Part shown: piece by piece, positions 9,495-17,847 of the stretch
How the letters are laid out: the number at the start of each line of letters is the position of its first letter
How positions within the stretch are numbered: the stretch's first letter is position 1
From: a bacterium HR40
GTDB lineage: Bacteria; Pseudomonadota; Alphaproteobacteria; Geminicoccales; Geminicoccaceae
Length of the DNA: 64,000 bases
Assembly: GCA_002898275.1 (NCBI GenBank)
Contig: BEIQ01000001.1
Coordinates: forward strand, 737,899-801,898
Direction of reading: 5' to 3'
Position numbers and translations under genes: made by a program
Notes under the pieces: generated by a model
Told to the model about the DNA's origin: nothing
The model's database searches: none
The model's input: the letters and a program-made list of their open reading frames with translations, nothing else

Positions 9495-9497
9495 GCC

Positions 9498-10607
9498 GTG
9501 GCCGCCCCCAGCCGTCCGACTGCAACTGCCGTAGTGCCACCGGTGACCGCACGCATCGGCCTCGTCGCCTGGCTGCGCACCAACTTGTTCTCGACCTGGT
9601 ACAACAGTCTGTTGACGGTGCTGGTCGCCTGGCTCCTCTGGATCACCCTGGTGCCGTTCTTCGATTGGGCGCTGCTCCGCGCCTCCTTTGCCGGCGATAG
9701 CAAGGAGGCCTGCACCGCCGGCGGCGCCTGCTGGACGATGGTGCGAGTGCGCTTCGGCCAGTACCTCTACGGGCTCTATCCCGAGAGCGAACGCTGGCGC
9801 GTGAACCTCGCCTTCGGCCTTCTCGCCTTCCTTTCGGTACCGCTGTTCCTCGCGGGTTTCCGGCACCGGCTCCTCTATCTCGCCATTCTCATCGCCCTCT
9901 ATCCACCGGTCGCCTGGGTCCTGTTCCGCGGCGGTATCCTGGGGCTTCCGTCGGTGGAAACAGCCCTTTGGGGTGGACTGTTCCTCACCCTGGTGATCGC
10001 CGGAGTGGGGATCACCGCGTCTTTCCCCCTCGGCATCCTGCTCGCCCTCGGCCGCCGCTCCGAGCTGCCAGTGATCCGGGCGCTGTCGGTGGTGTTCATC
10101 GAGGTGGTACGGGGCGTGCCCCTCGTCACCGTGCTGTTCATGGCCTCGGTGATGCTGCCGCTGTTCCTGCCGGTCGGTGTCACCATCGACAAGCTGTTGC
10201 GCGCCCTCGTCGGGGTGGCGCTGTTCTCTGCCGCCTATATGGCGGAAGTGGTGCGGGGGGGCCTGCAGGCGGTGCCCAAAGGGCAGTACGAGGCCGCGAT
10301 GGCCCTCGGGCTCGGCTACTGGCAGACGATGGGACTCGTGGTGCTCCCGCAGGCGTTGCGCCTGGTCATTCCCGGGATCGTCAACACTTTCATCGGGCTC
10401 TTCAAGGACACCTCGCTCGTCACCATCATCGGCCTCTACGATCTGCTGGGGATCGCCAAGCTCATCGTCACCGATCCGCAGTGGCTCGGGTTGGCGGCGG
10501 AGAGCTATCTGTTCGCCGGCTTCGGCTTTTGGCTGTTCTGCTTTGGCATGTCACGCTACAGCCAGCGGGTCGAGCGCCGCCTCGATTCCGGTCGTACCCG
10601 CCGATGA
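9498..10607 (+). CDS. aapM: General L-amino acid ABC transporter, permease AapM
   Basis: A 369-residue partner permease of AapQ. It has several hydrophobic segments, a conserved GVPLVTVLFMASVMLPLFLP helix and the EAA loop around YEAAMALGLGYWQTMGLVVL. It starts with GTG three bases after the aapQ stop, so the two permeases are probably translationally coupled. AapQ and AapM form the transmembrane channel for AapJ-delivered amino acids. Confidence 0.95.
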   Translation: MAAPSRPTATAVVPPVTARIGLVAWLRTNLFSTWYNSLLTVLVAWLLWITLVPFFDWALLRASFAGDSKEACTAGGACWTMVRVRFGQYLYGLYPESERWRVNLAFGLLAFLSVPLFLAGFRHRLLYLAILIALYPPVAWVLFRGGILGLPSVETALWGGLFLTLVIAGVGITASFPLGILLALGRRSELPVIRALSVVFIEVVRGVPLVTVLFMASVMLPLFLPVGVTIDKLLRALVGVALFSAAYMAEVVRGGLQAVPKGQYEAAMALGLGYWQTMGLVVLPQALRLVIPGIVNTFIGLFKDTSLVTIIGLYDLLGIAKLIVTDPQWLGLAAESYLFAGFGFWLFCFGMSRYSQRVERRLDSGRTRR

Positions 10608-10634
10608 TCGGTACAGGGAGCGCGGAGGATCGTC

Positions 10635-11426
10635 ATGACTCGGGCAGGAATCGCGCGCGAGATCGCAATCGATGACGCCGATCGGCGCGACGAACCCATC
10701 ATCGTCATGCGCGACGTGCACAAATGGTATGGCGATTTCCACGTGCTGCGCGGCATCGATCTCGAGGTGATGCCGCGGCAGAAGGTCGTGGTGTGCGGTC
10801 CCTCGGGGTCCGGCAAATCGACGATGATCCGCTGCATCAACCGACTGGAGGAACACCAGCGCGGGCAAATCATCGTCGACGGCATCGAGCTCACCTCGGA
10901 CGTGCGGAACATCGAGGCGATCCGTCGCGAGGTCGGGATGGTGTTCCAGCAGTTCAACCTTTTCCCGCATCTCACCGTGCTGCAGAACCTGATCTTGGCT
11001 CCCATGCACGTCCGCCATATGCCGCGACGCGAGGCCGAGGAGCTCGCCATGCACTTCCTCAACCGGGTGCGGATCCCCGAACAAGCGCACAAGTATCCGG
11101 GGCAACTCTCGGGCGGGCAGCAGCAGCGGGTGGCGATCGCTCGCGCCCTCTGCATGAAGCCCAAGATCATGCTGTTCGACGAGCCGACCTCGGCTCTCGA
11201 CCCGGAGATGGTCAAGGAAGTGCTGGAGGTGATGGAAGAGCTGGCGAACGAGGGCATGACCATGATCGTGGTCACTCACGAGATGGGCTTCGCCCGCTCG
11301 GTCGCCGACTTCGTCGTGTTCATGGATCAGGGCGAGATCGTGGAGATCGCGCCTCCCGAGGAGTTTTTCGCCCATCCGAAGTCGGAGCGCACCCGACTGT
11401 TCCTGAGCCAGATCCTCCATCACTGA
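10635..11426 (+). CDS. aapP: General L-amino acid ABC transporter, ATPase
   Basis: A 263-residue ABC ATPase that drives AapQM. The Walker A motif GPSGSGKS is at residues 55-62, the Q-loop is MVFQQFN, the signature LSGGQ is at 158-162 and Walker B IMLFDEP is at 178-184. The switch histidine is in [16 protein letters not shown] ribosome-binding site lies nine bases before ATG. It closes the aapJQMP operon; I see no clear terminator after it. Confidence 0.96.
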   Translation: MTRAGIAREIAIDDADRRDEPIIVMRDVHKWYGDFHVLRGIDLEVMPRQKVVVCGPSGSGKSTMIRCINRLEEHQRGQIIVDGIELTSDVRNIEAIRREVGMVFQQFNLFPHLTVLQNLILAPMHVRHMPRREAEELAMHFLNRVRIPEQAHKYPGQLSGGQQQRVAIARALCMKPKIMLFDEPTSALDPEMVKEVLEVMEELANEGMTMIVVTHEMGFARSVADFVVFMDQGEIVEIAPPEEFFAHPKSERTRLFLSQILHH

Positions 11427-12228
11427 CGATAGCGAAGCCGGGAAGATCGGCGCCCGCCGGACGAGGAGCGAGGAGGGTCGGGCGCGTCGTGGCACGGCCC
11501 GGAGGCATCGCCGAGAAGGGGCGACCCGAGGGTACGGGTTCGGCGGCTGCGCATCCTTGGCACGGCATTGATTTGTCATAACATGTCTTCTCGCGATTAC
11601 GGCAGCGCTCCCGGCGCCTCCCGATAGCCCGTTGGCGCTAGGCGGCGTTGTTGGCTCGGAGCAACTCCGCTCCCCCCGGCGCCCCCCTCGGGCGGCCGGG
11701 TGCTGGCTTCGCTTGCGCGATTCCGTGGCCGATCGGGGAACCCCCCAGGCCGTCGCCACCATCGCCCGGGACGCGACGCGGGCCGACCGCTGGCGGTTCC
11801 TAGCTCGGGCTCGCACAGGCCGAAGATCGGGCACGATCCCGGCGCACGGGCTCGACGAGCGACTTCGGCTCACCATCGGACAAGATGGGGGTTCGTCCCG
11901 GTAGACGGTCGCGCGCCCGCCTTGGCGCCGATCTTTCCTGCACCACCGCCGGTAGTCCATTTTGCTGCGAGCGTCGGCAGACGACCATCTCCGGACGGCC
12001 TTTCCTCGTTCCGGGGCCGACGTGCCATCCGGCGCGTCCTGCGCTAGGTTCCTTCTCAGCCGATCGCTCGAACGACACTCTTTCCCCCACGGTCGGTGCG
12101 CTCGCATTCTCGCTCGCCCTTTGCCTCCGGGAGGTTGCGGCTGGAATTTCCGCTCTGGATCGGCGGAACGTGCGACCGGGTCCTCCAACCGGAACCGAAC
12201 CGAAACGGGTGACGGGGAAAAGACCGCG
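11427..12228. other. 800-base gap without a credible gene; contains a promoter-like signal
   Basis: No frame in this gap reads like protein on either strand. A locally AT-rich spot carries TTGGCA (11557-11562), a 16-base spacer and TAACAT (11579-11584), a fair sigma-70 match on the plus strand. The next plus-strand gene starts more than 600 bases downstream. The gap may therefore hold an unannotated RNA or a long leader for the TSUP gene; see findings. Confidence 0.45.
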
Positions 12229-12978
12229 ATGACCGATACGATCGTGCTGGCGCTGGGATTAGCGGTTCTGTCGGTGGCCTCGGGCATGCTGGGCCTGGGC
12301 GTCGCCTTCGCGGCGGTACCCTTCCTCGGCCTCTTCAAGTCCGATCTCGTCCACGAGGTGATGCCCTTGTCACTGTTTCTCAACGGTGTCACGGCGCTCT
12401 TTTCGCTGTTCGGCTTCGCGAAAAGCGGTTTGGTGCAGTGGCGACCGGCGATCCTCCTCACCTGCGTCACCACCGTCACCGCCCCGCTCGGGGCCTGGGC
12501 TGCGCAGCATGTCGAGGCGCGCCACCTGTGGATGCTCTATTTCGCCGCGGTGGCGTTCCTCGCCTGGCGCCTGTTGCTTCCGGACGAGCCGAAGCCAGCG
12601 ATGCAAACCGACCCGAACCTCGAGCTCGCGTCGATCCTCGCCGCCCCGATTTCGTTCGCTGCCGGGATGCTGGGCGTCGGCCCCGGCTTCCTGCTGATGC
12701 CGACGCTCGTCCTGCTCGGCTTCGGGCCCAAGCACGCGGCTGCCATCAATGCTTTTGCCGTCACTCCGGCCTCCTTCGCGGCGCTCGTCCCCCACATCCC
12801 GACGGCCGAAGTCGATCTCGCCCTCGGCGCTGCCTTGGTCCCGGTCGGCGCCATCGGATCCTTTCTCGGCGCCCGCATCACCAGCCTCTATGTCCCTGCC
12901 CAACGCCTCAAACACGCCTTCGGTGTCCTCGTCGTCGCGATGACCGCCTACAAGCTGTGGCAGATGCTTTCTGGATAG
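12229..12978 (+). CDS. TSUP (TauE/SafE) family sulfite/sulfonate exporter-like permease
   Basis: A 249-residue integral membrane protein with two similar halves of about four helices each. Each half starts with a Gly-rich helix (residues about 15-30, ASGMLGLGVAFAAVPFLG, and about 140-160, AAGMLGVGPGFLLMPTLVL). This duplication is the hallmark of the TSUP family, whose members move sulfur-containing anions, oxalate or other small carboxylates. Substrate cannot be told from sequence. The ATG follows GACGGGGAAAAG. It stands alone, with gene-free DNA on both sides. Confidence 0.88.
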   Translation: MTDTIVLALGLAVLSVASGMLGLGVAFAAVPFLGLFKSDLVHEVMPLSLFLNGVTALFSLFGFAKSGLVQWRPAILLTCVTTVTAPLGAWAAQHVEARHLWMLYFAAVAFLAWRLLLPDEPKPAMQTDPNLELASILAAPISFAAGMLGVGPGFLLMPTLVLLGFGPKHAAAINAFAVTPASFAALVPHIPTAEVDLALGAALVPVGAIGSFLGARITSLYVPAQRLKHAFGVLVVAMTAYKLWQMLSG

Positions 12979-13336
12979 ACATTCGCGACGATCCGCAGTC
13001 GGCAGCACCGCCGCGCCACCCCTCGACGCAGCGGTGGGCGCGCGGGCGAGCGGAAGCGAAACGGAAGGCCATCGCCCGCGGCACGCGAACTCGGCTGTCG
13101 GCGGCGCGACCGAGGTCCAGGTTCGAGAAACCGCAGGGCGAAGCCGCTCCGGAGCCGCGACGCTCGCCCCGCGGTTCGATGCCGGCTCGCCTCGTGTGTC
13201 GGATGGCAGCCCGGGCAGCGCTCGCCGTCTCGGCCCTGCCTCGAGGCGACGATCGGCGCATTTCGCTCTCGCTAGCGCTTTGCCCGCTCGCGGCGACTGG
13301 CTAGAGTCCCGACAAGGGGAGCCAGGAGGCCGATGG
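12979..13336. other. Gene-free stretch upstream of the peptide permease genes
   Basis: This 358-base interval has open frames but no protein-like sequence. Its right end holds the proposed promoter for the permease pair (13280-13307) and an AGGAGG ribosome-binding site just before the GTG at 13337. A T-loop-like GTTCGATGCC near 13175 lacks any tRNA partner stems. Confidence 0.45.
13280..13307 (+). promoter_or_regulatory. Predicted sigma-70 type promoter for the opp-type operon
   Basis: TTGCCC (13280-13285), a 16-base spacer and TAGAGT (13302-13307) match alphaproteobacterial housekeeping promoters in four of six positions at each box. The implied start near 13314 leaves a leader of about 20 bases that includes the AGGAGG ribosome-binding site of the next gene. 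Confidence 0.35.
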
Positions 13337-14335
13337 GTGCTACGCTATGTCGTCCACCGTATCGTGATGATGGTGCCAACACTTCTGCTCATCAGTGTCG
13401 TGACCTTTGTCGTCATCCAGCTTCCCCCAGGGGATTTCCTTTCCACCAAGCTCGCCGAAATGGAGTCCCAGGGCGAAGCCATTCGAATCGAGAAAATCGA
13501 GTATCTGAGGCGCATGTATGGCCTGGATCGCCCGGTGTGGGAACAATATTTGTACTGGCTATGGGGATTGGCGCACGGCGATCTCGGTTGGTCGTTCGAG
13601 TACGATCGTCCAGTGACGGAAGTCATTGGCGACCGATTGTTTCTGACGTTTTTGGTATCGTTCGCCACGGTGCTGTTCACCTGGATCGTCGCGTTTCCCA
13701 TAGGAATATACTCGGCTACGCATCAATACAGCTGGGGAGATTACGGCCTTACCTTTATCGGCTTTCTCGGCCTCGCGACACCGAACTTTCTGCTTGCCCT
13801 GATTTTCCTCTATCTGGCCAATGTGTGGTTCGGGACGTCGATCGGCGGTCTCGTCGACCCGCAATATCTCGACCAACCCATGAGCTGGGCGAAATTCGTC
13901 TCGGTGCTCGAACATCTCTGGGTGCCCGTTCTCGTGGTCGGCACCGCCGGCACGGCGGCGACGATCCGTCGGCTTCGGGCCAATCTGCTCGACGAGCTGC
14001 GCAAGCCCTATGTCGTCACCGCCCGCGCCAAGGGTCTGACGCGCCGCCGCGTCCTTCTGAAATATCCGCTGCGCATGGCGCTCAATCCCTTCATCGCCGA
14101 TCTCGGTCAGCTCTTGCCCGAATTCATCTCCGGTTCGGCCCTCGTCTCGGTGGTCCTGTCGCTGCCGACTACGGGTCCGGTGCTGGTGCGCGCCCTCCAG
14201 ACCCAAGACATGTATCTTGCGGGCTCGTTTCTGATGCTCGAGGCCCTCCTCGTCGTCGTCGGCATGTTGGTCTCGGACCTGCTGCTCGCTGTCCTCGACC
14301 CGCGAATCCGCTTCGGCGGAGGACAGAGCCGGTGA
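13337..14335 (+). CDS. Oligopeptide/dipeptide-type ABC transporter permease (OppB/DppB-like)
   Basis: A 332-residue binding-protein-dependent permease. It has the N-terminal LRYVVHRIVMMVPTLLLISV helix and PGDF motif of the OppB/DppB family, about six membrane segments, and the inner EAA-type loop near PYVVTARAKGLTRRRVLLKY. The GTG start is set by AGGAGG seven bases upstream. Its stop overlaps the start of the OppC-like gene by four bases. No binding protein or ATPase gene is adjacent. The first half is clearly less GC-rich than neighbouring genes (about 54% by hand count over 13501-13740). Confidence 0.92.
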   Translation: MLRYVVHRIVMMVPTLLLISVVTFVVIQLPPGDFLSTKLAEMESQGEAIRIEKIEYLRRMYGLDRPVWEQYLYWLWGLAHGDLGWSFEYDRPVTEVIGDRLFLTFLVSFATVLFTWIVAFPIGIYSATHQYSWGDYGLTFIGFLGLATPNFLLALIFLYLANVWFGTSIGGLVDPQYLDQPMSWAKFVSVLEHLWVPVLVVGTAGTAATIRRLRANLLDELRKPYVVTARAKGLTRRRVLLKYPLRMALNPFIADLGQLLPEFISGSALVSVVLSLPTTGPVLVRALQTQDMYLAGSFLMLEALLVVVGMLVSDLLLAVLDPRIRFGGGQSR

Positions 14336-15486
14336 GCCGCCGCGACCTCGGCCGAGAGCCCTTCGACCCGGATGCCATCGCCGGCGCGCCCCGCGTCGGC
14401 GGCGCAGCGCTGGCCGCGGCCTCGCCCTGGCAGCTGTTCTGGTGGCGCTTCCGCCAACATCGCATGGCCACGGCCGCCCTGGGGTTCCTCGTCCTCCTCT
14501 ATCTGTCCTTGTTCGCCACCGAGTTCCTCGCCCCCTACCACCGCGACAGCCGCGATCCCGCCCACATCTTGGCCCCACCCCAAAGACTGCGCTTCGTCCA
14601 CGAGGGAGAACTCCGCGCGCCCTTTGTCTACGGCTATCGCATGCGGCTCGATCCGCGCACCCTCGCCCGTCTCTACGAGGAGGACCGCTCGCGCATCGAG
14701 CCTCTGCGCTTTTTCTGCCACGGCGATCGCTATCGGCTCTGGGGCCTGATCGAGGCCGACCTCCACCTCGTCTGTCCGGCGCCTGGCGGCAGTTTTTTCC
14801 TGCTCGGGACCGATCGGCTGGGGCGGGATTTGTTCTCGCGGCTCGTCTACGGCGCCCGGGTATCGCTCACGGTCGGGCTCTGCGGCATCGCCGTGAGCTT
14901 CCTTCTGGGTATCCTGTTCGGCGGCCTGTCGGGTTATTACGGCGGCCTTGTCGATCATGCCGTCCAGCGGACCATCGAGGTGATCCGCAGCTTTCCCACC
15001 ATTCCTCTGTGGTTGTCGCTGTCGGCAGCGATCCCGGTCTGGTGGGACCCGATCTGGGTTTACTTCGGCATCACGCTCATTCTCGGGCTGATCGATTGGA
15101 CCGGGTTAGCGCGCGCCGTCCGCTCCAAGGTGCTGGCGCTGCGCGAGGAGGATTTCGCCCAAGCGGCGCGGCTGATCGGCGCGGGCCCGAGGCGGATCGT
15201 TTTTCGTCACCTCCTTCCCTCTTTCGCGAGCCATCTCATCGCCTCGGTGACCCTGTCGATCCCCTCCATGATCCTCGGCGAGACCGCCCTCTCCTTCCTC
15301 GGTCTCGGTGTACGCGCACCGATGGTGAGCTGGGGGGTCTTGCTCAACGACGCTCAGAACATCAACGTCATCGTGTTGTATCCGTGGCTCGTCACGCCGG
15401 TCGTCCCGGTGATCGCGGTGGTGCTCGCCTTCAACTTCCTCGGCGACGGTCTGCGGGATGCCGCGGATCCCTATCGCTCGTGGTGA
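14332..15486 (+). CDS. Oligopeptide/dipeptide-type ABC transporter permease (OppC/DppC-like)
   Basis: A 384-residue partner permease. An N-terminal cytosolic segment leads into the first helix (residues about 45-65), followed by a large external loop and then the transport domain with LGTDRLGRDLFSRLVYGARVS, typical of OppC/DppC. The EAA loop is EEDFAQAARLIGAGPRRIVFRH. Family members that carry a large loop between helices 1 and 2 include those of the YejE type. GTG overlaps the upstream TGA (GTGA), so translation is coupled. Confidence 0.92.
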   Translation: MSRRDLGREPFDPDAIAGAPRVGGAALAAASPWQLFWWRFRQHRMATAALGFLVLLYLSLFATEFLAPYHRDSRDPAHILAPPQRLRFVHEGELRAPFVYGYRMRLDPRTLARLYEEDRSRIEPLRFFCHGDRYRLWGLIEADLHLVCPAPGGSFFLLGTDRLGRDLFSRLVYGARVSLTVGLCGIAVSFLLGILFGGLSGYYGGLVDHAVQRTIEVIRSFPTIPLWLSLSAAIPVWWDPIWVYFGITLILGLIDWTGLARAVRSKVLALREEDFAQAARLIGAGPRRIVFRHLLPSFASHLIASVTLSIPSMILGETALSFLGLGVRAPMVSWGVLLNDAQNINVIVLYPWLVTPVVPVIAVVLAFNFLGDGLRDAADPYRSW

Positions 15487-15587
15487 CGGATCGAAGCCGC
15501 GGTCCGAGGGCTGCGCGGGAAGGCGCTTGCGGTTATGGTGGAGGCCGAAAAGGGGTCGCCCGCCACTTCGACCAGGGAGGACCGCCC

Positions 15588-16223
15588 ATGCACTCTCGGC
15601 TCCTGACCTCCATCCTCGAACGGGTAGAACGGACGATCGCCGAACGCCGCGGCGAGCTCGACGCGCTCGATGCCGCGCTCGGCGATGGTGACCATGGCAC
15701 GCGGCTCGCGGCTGCCTGTGCCGTCTTGCACCGCGAAGCGGCAGCGCTCTCCGCCCGCCCGCTGGGCGAGGCGCTCGCGTCCATGGCCCGTGTCGTCGGC
15801 GAGGTGATGGGGGGCAGCGGCGGCCGGATGTATGCGGCCTTGTTGCGCGGCATGGCTTCGGCAGCCGGCGAGGGCGACCCGGATTGGCCACGCACGCTCG
15901 CCATGCTGCGCGCCGGACGACTCGCCCTGGAGCGGGAAAGCGGCCTCGGTCGCGGTGCCAAGACCATCCTCGATGTCGTCGCACCGGTGGTCGAGGCGCT
16001 CGAGCGGCTGCCGGAAGGGGTCGACGCCGAGCGGGTCGCGGGCCTCGCACTGGCGGCGGCGAGCCATGCCTTGCACCACACCCGCGAACTGATCGCCGCC
16101 TGGGAACCGGCCGACCGGCTCGGTCACGAGAGTCTCGAGCATATCGATCCGGGCGCCTGTTCCGCTGCCCTCGTCATCGGCGTGGTGGCGGGAACCCTCG
16201 CCTCGCTTTCCGACCATCCGTGA
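15588..16223 (+). CDS. Orphan DhaL-like (DAK2 domain) dihydroxyacetone kinase subunit homolog
   Basis: A 211-residue all-helical DAK2/DhaL domain. The nucleotide and metal-binding loop LGDGDHGT (residues 31-38) supplies the conserved Asp residues, and GGSGGRMYAALLRGM and GRGAKTILDVVAP are also family motifs. DhaL normally transfers phosphate to dihydroxyacetone held by DhaK, fed by ATP or by DhaM. No dhaK, dhaM or fused DAK1 domain is nearby, so its substrate is open. The ATG follows AGGGAGG. Its stop overlaps the ATG of the S10 peptidase by one base (TGATG). Confidence 0.88.
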   Translation: MHSRLLTSILERVERTIAERRGELDALDAALGDGDHGTRLAAACAVLHREAAALSARPLGEALASMARVVGEVMGGSGGRMYAALLRGMASAAGEGDPDWPRTLAMLRAGRLALERESGLGRGAKTILDVVAPVVEALERLPEGVDAERVAGLALAAASHALHHTRELIAAWEPADRLGHESLEHIDPGACSAALVIGVVAGTLASLSDHP

Positions 16224-17785
16224 TGCCGCGCCTCGCCACCCTCCTCCCACTCCTTCTCCTGCTCGTCGCCGATGGCGCCGCCGGCGAGACCGCAGCGGCG
16301 AGAGCGGGTGGGCCTGCCCCGGACGAGCCCGCGACCGCCGTCACCCTGCACCAGCTCGACAGCGGCGGCGAACGGCTCTCCTTCCGGGCCACCGCCGGTT
16401 TCCTGCCGATCCCCGACCCCGAGGATCCGGCCGCCGACATGTTCTTCGTCGCCTACCAGCGAATCGACGGGGATGGCTTTGCCGCGCGGCCGGTCACCTT
16501 CTTCCTCAATGGTGGCCCGGGTGCAGCGAGCGTGTGGCTGCACCTCGGAGCGGCGGGTCCGAAACGACTCCGGCTCGAGCCGGACGGGCAGCTTTCCTCG
16601 GTGCCAGGGCTCGACGTCAATCCCCACAGCTGGCTTGCGTTCACCGATCTCGTTTTCGTCGATCCCGTCGGGACCGGGTTCAGCCGGCCGCGTCCGCGAT
16701 CGGACGGCAGCCCGGGCGGCGCCCACCCGCAGGACTTCTTCACTGTCAGCCGCGATCTCGAGAGCCTCGCCGCGTTCATGCGCCTTTGGCTCGATCGCTT
16801 TGGCCGCCGGTCCTCGCCTCCGTTCCTCGTCGGCGAGAGCTACGGCGGCTTCCGTGCCGCGCGCCTCGCCCGGCTGCTCGAGGAACGTTTCGACATCCGG
16901 CTCAAGGCGGTCGTCCTCGTCTCGCCAGTCCTGGAGTTCGAGCTCCTGCGGGGTGCGGACGACCACAATCTCTTGCCCTGGCTCACCCGGTACCCGAGCT
17001 TCGCGCTCACCGCCGGCTATCATGGGCGCGGCCGATATGCCGGGATCGAGGAGGTGGACGAGAGGCTGATCGCCGAACTCGAGGACTGGGCCTCGGGCGA
17101 ACTGCTCTCCGGCCTCGCACGCCTTCCGCGACTACCGGAAGCGGAGGCCCGCGCCTTCCTCGTCGGCCTGAGCGACCGTCTCGGTCTTCCGCCCGAGCTC
17201 GTGATCCGCCGTCGCGGTCGCATCGGCATGCAGCTCTTCGCCAAGGAGCTGCTCCGCGATCGACAGCGGATCGTCGGTCTTTACGACGGTCGCGCGAGCG
17301 GGGCCGACCCGCGGCCCGATCGCCCGCAGCATCGCGGCGGCGACCCTTCGTTCGACCCTCTGGCAGCCGCCTTTGCCGCTGCCTTCTCCTCCTACCTCGC
17401 GCAGGAGCTCGGCTGGCGGACGGACCGCCGCTACCTCGTTCTCGCCCGCGAGCTCGCGGAGCACTGGGACTATCGCGACGCGCTCGAGGGCGGCATGGGC
17501 TATCCCGGCGCTTCGGACGACCTCGTCGAGGCGCTCGCGCTTTTGCCCGACATGCGCGTCCTGATCGTCCACGGCCTCTACGATCTGGTGACCGCCTGGT
17601 ACGCCACGCGCTGGGTGATCGACCACGAGCCGATGCCGGAGTCGGCCCGTGCCCGCATCGATTGGCTGCTGCTCCCCGGCGGCCACATGCCCTATCTCGA
17701 CGCGCGAGCGCTGAGACGACTGGACGAGCGCGTGCGGAGCTTTTACCGCTCGGCTTTGGGAGGCATCTCCGGCAGCGGTCCGTGA
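16223..17785 (+). CDS. Exported serine carboxypeptidase, peptidase family S10
   Basis: A 520-residue alpha/beta-hydrolase of the S10 family, which releases C-terminal residues from peptides, often at acidic pH. A signal peptide covers roughly residues 1-22. The oxyanion motif NGGPG is at 96-100 and the catalytic Ser206 sits in GESYGG. The Asp is in VHGLYDLVTAWY and the His in LLPGGHMPYLD near the C-terminus. S10 enzymes are far less common in bacteria than in fungi and plants. Translation is coupled to dhaL-like. Next to a peptide permease pair it suggests periplasmic peptide trimming before uptake. Confidence 0.93.
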   Translation: MPRLATLLPLLLLLVADGAAGETAAARAGGPAPDEPATAVTLHQLDSGGERLSFRATAGFLPIPDPEDPAADMFFVAYQRIDGDGFAARPVTFFLNGGPGAASVWLHLGAAGPKRLRLEPDGQLSSVPGLDVNPHSWLAFTDLVFVDPVGTGFSRPRPRSDGSPGGAHPQDFFTVSRDLESLAAFMRLWLDRFGRRSSPPFLVGESYGGFRAARLARLLEERFDIRLKAVVLVSPVLEFELLRGADDHNLLPWLTRYPSFALTAGYHGRGRYAGIEEVDERLIAELEDWASGELLSGLARLPRLPEAEARAFLVGLSDRLGLPPELVIRRRGRIGMQLFAKELLRDRQRIVGLYDGRASGADPRPDRPQHRGGDPSFDPLAAAFAAAFSSYLAQELGWRTDRRYLVLARELAEHWDYRDALEGGMGYPGASDDLVEALALLPDMRVLIVHGLYDLVTAWYATRWVIDHEPMPESARARIDWLLLPGGHMPYLDARALRRLDERVRSFYRSALGGISGSGP

Positions 17786-17847
17786 ACCGCCATCGCGGCT
17801 CGGGTAGCCCTCCCCGAACCCGCGCGCGAAGGATGGCCTGCGATCCC

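Noticed and set aside
11632-11904. A 90-residue frame in the gap after aapP
   Set aside because: Composition is that of a chance GC-rich frame and no ribosome-binding site precedes it.
13165-13195. GTTCGATGCC, resembling a tRNA T-loop
   Set aside because: No acceptor, D or anticodon stem can be formed around it.
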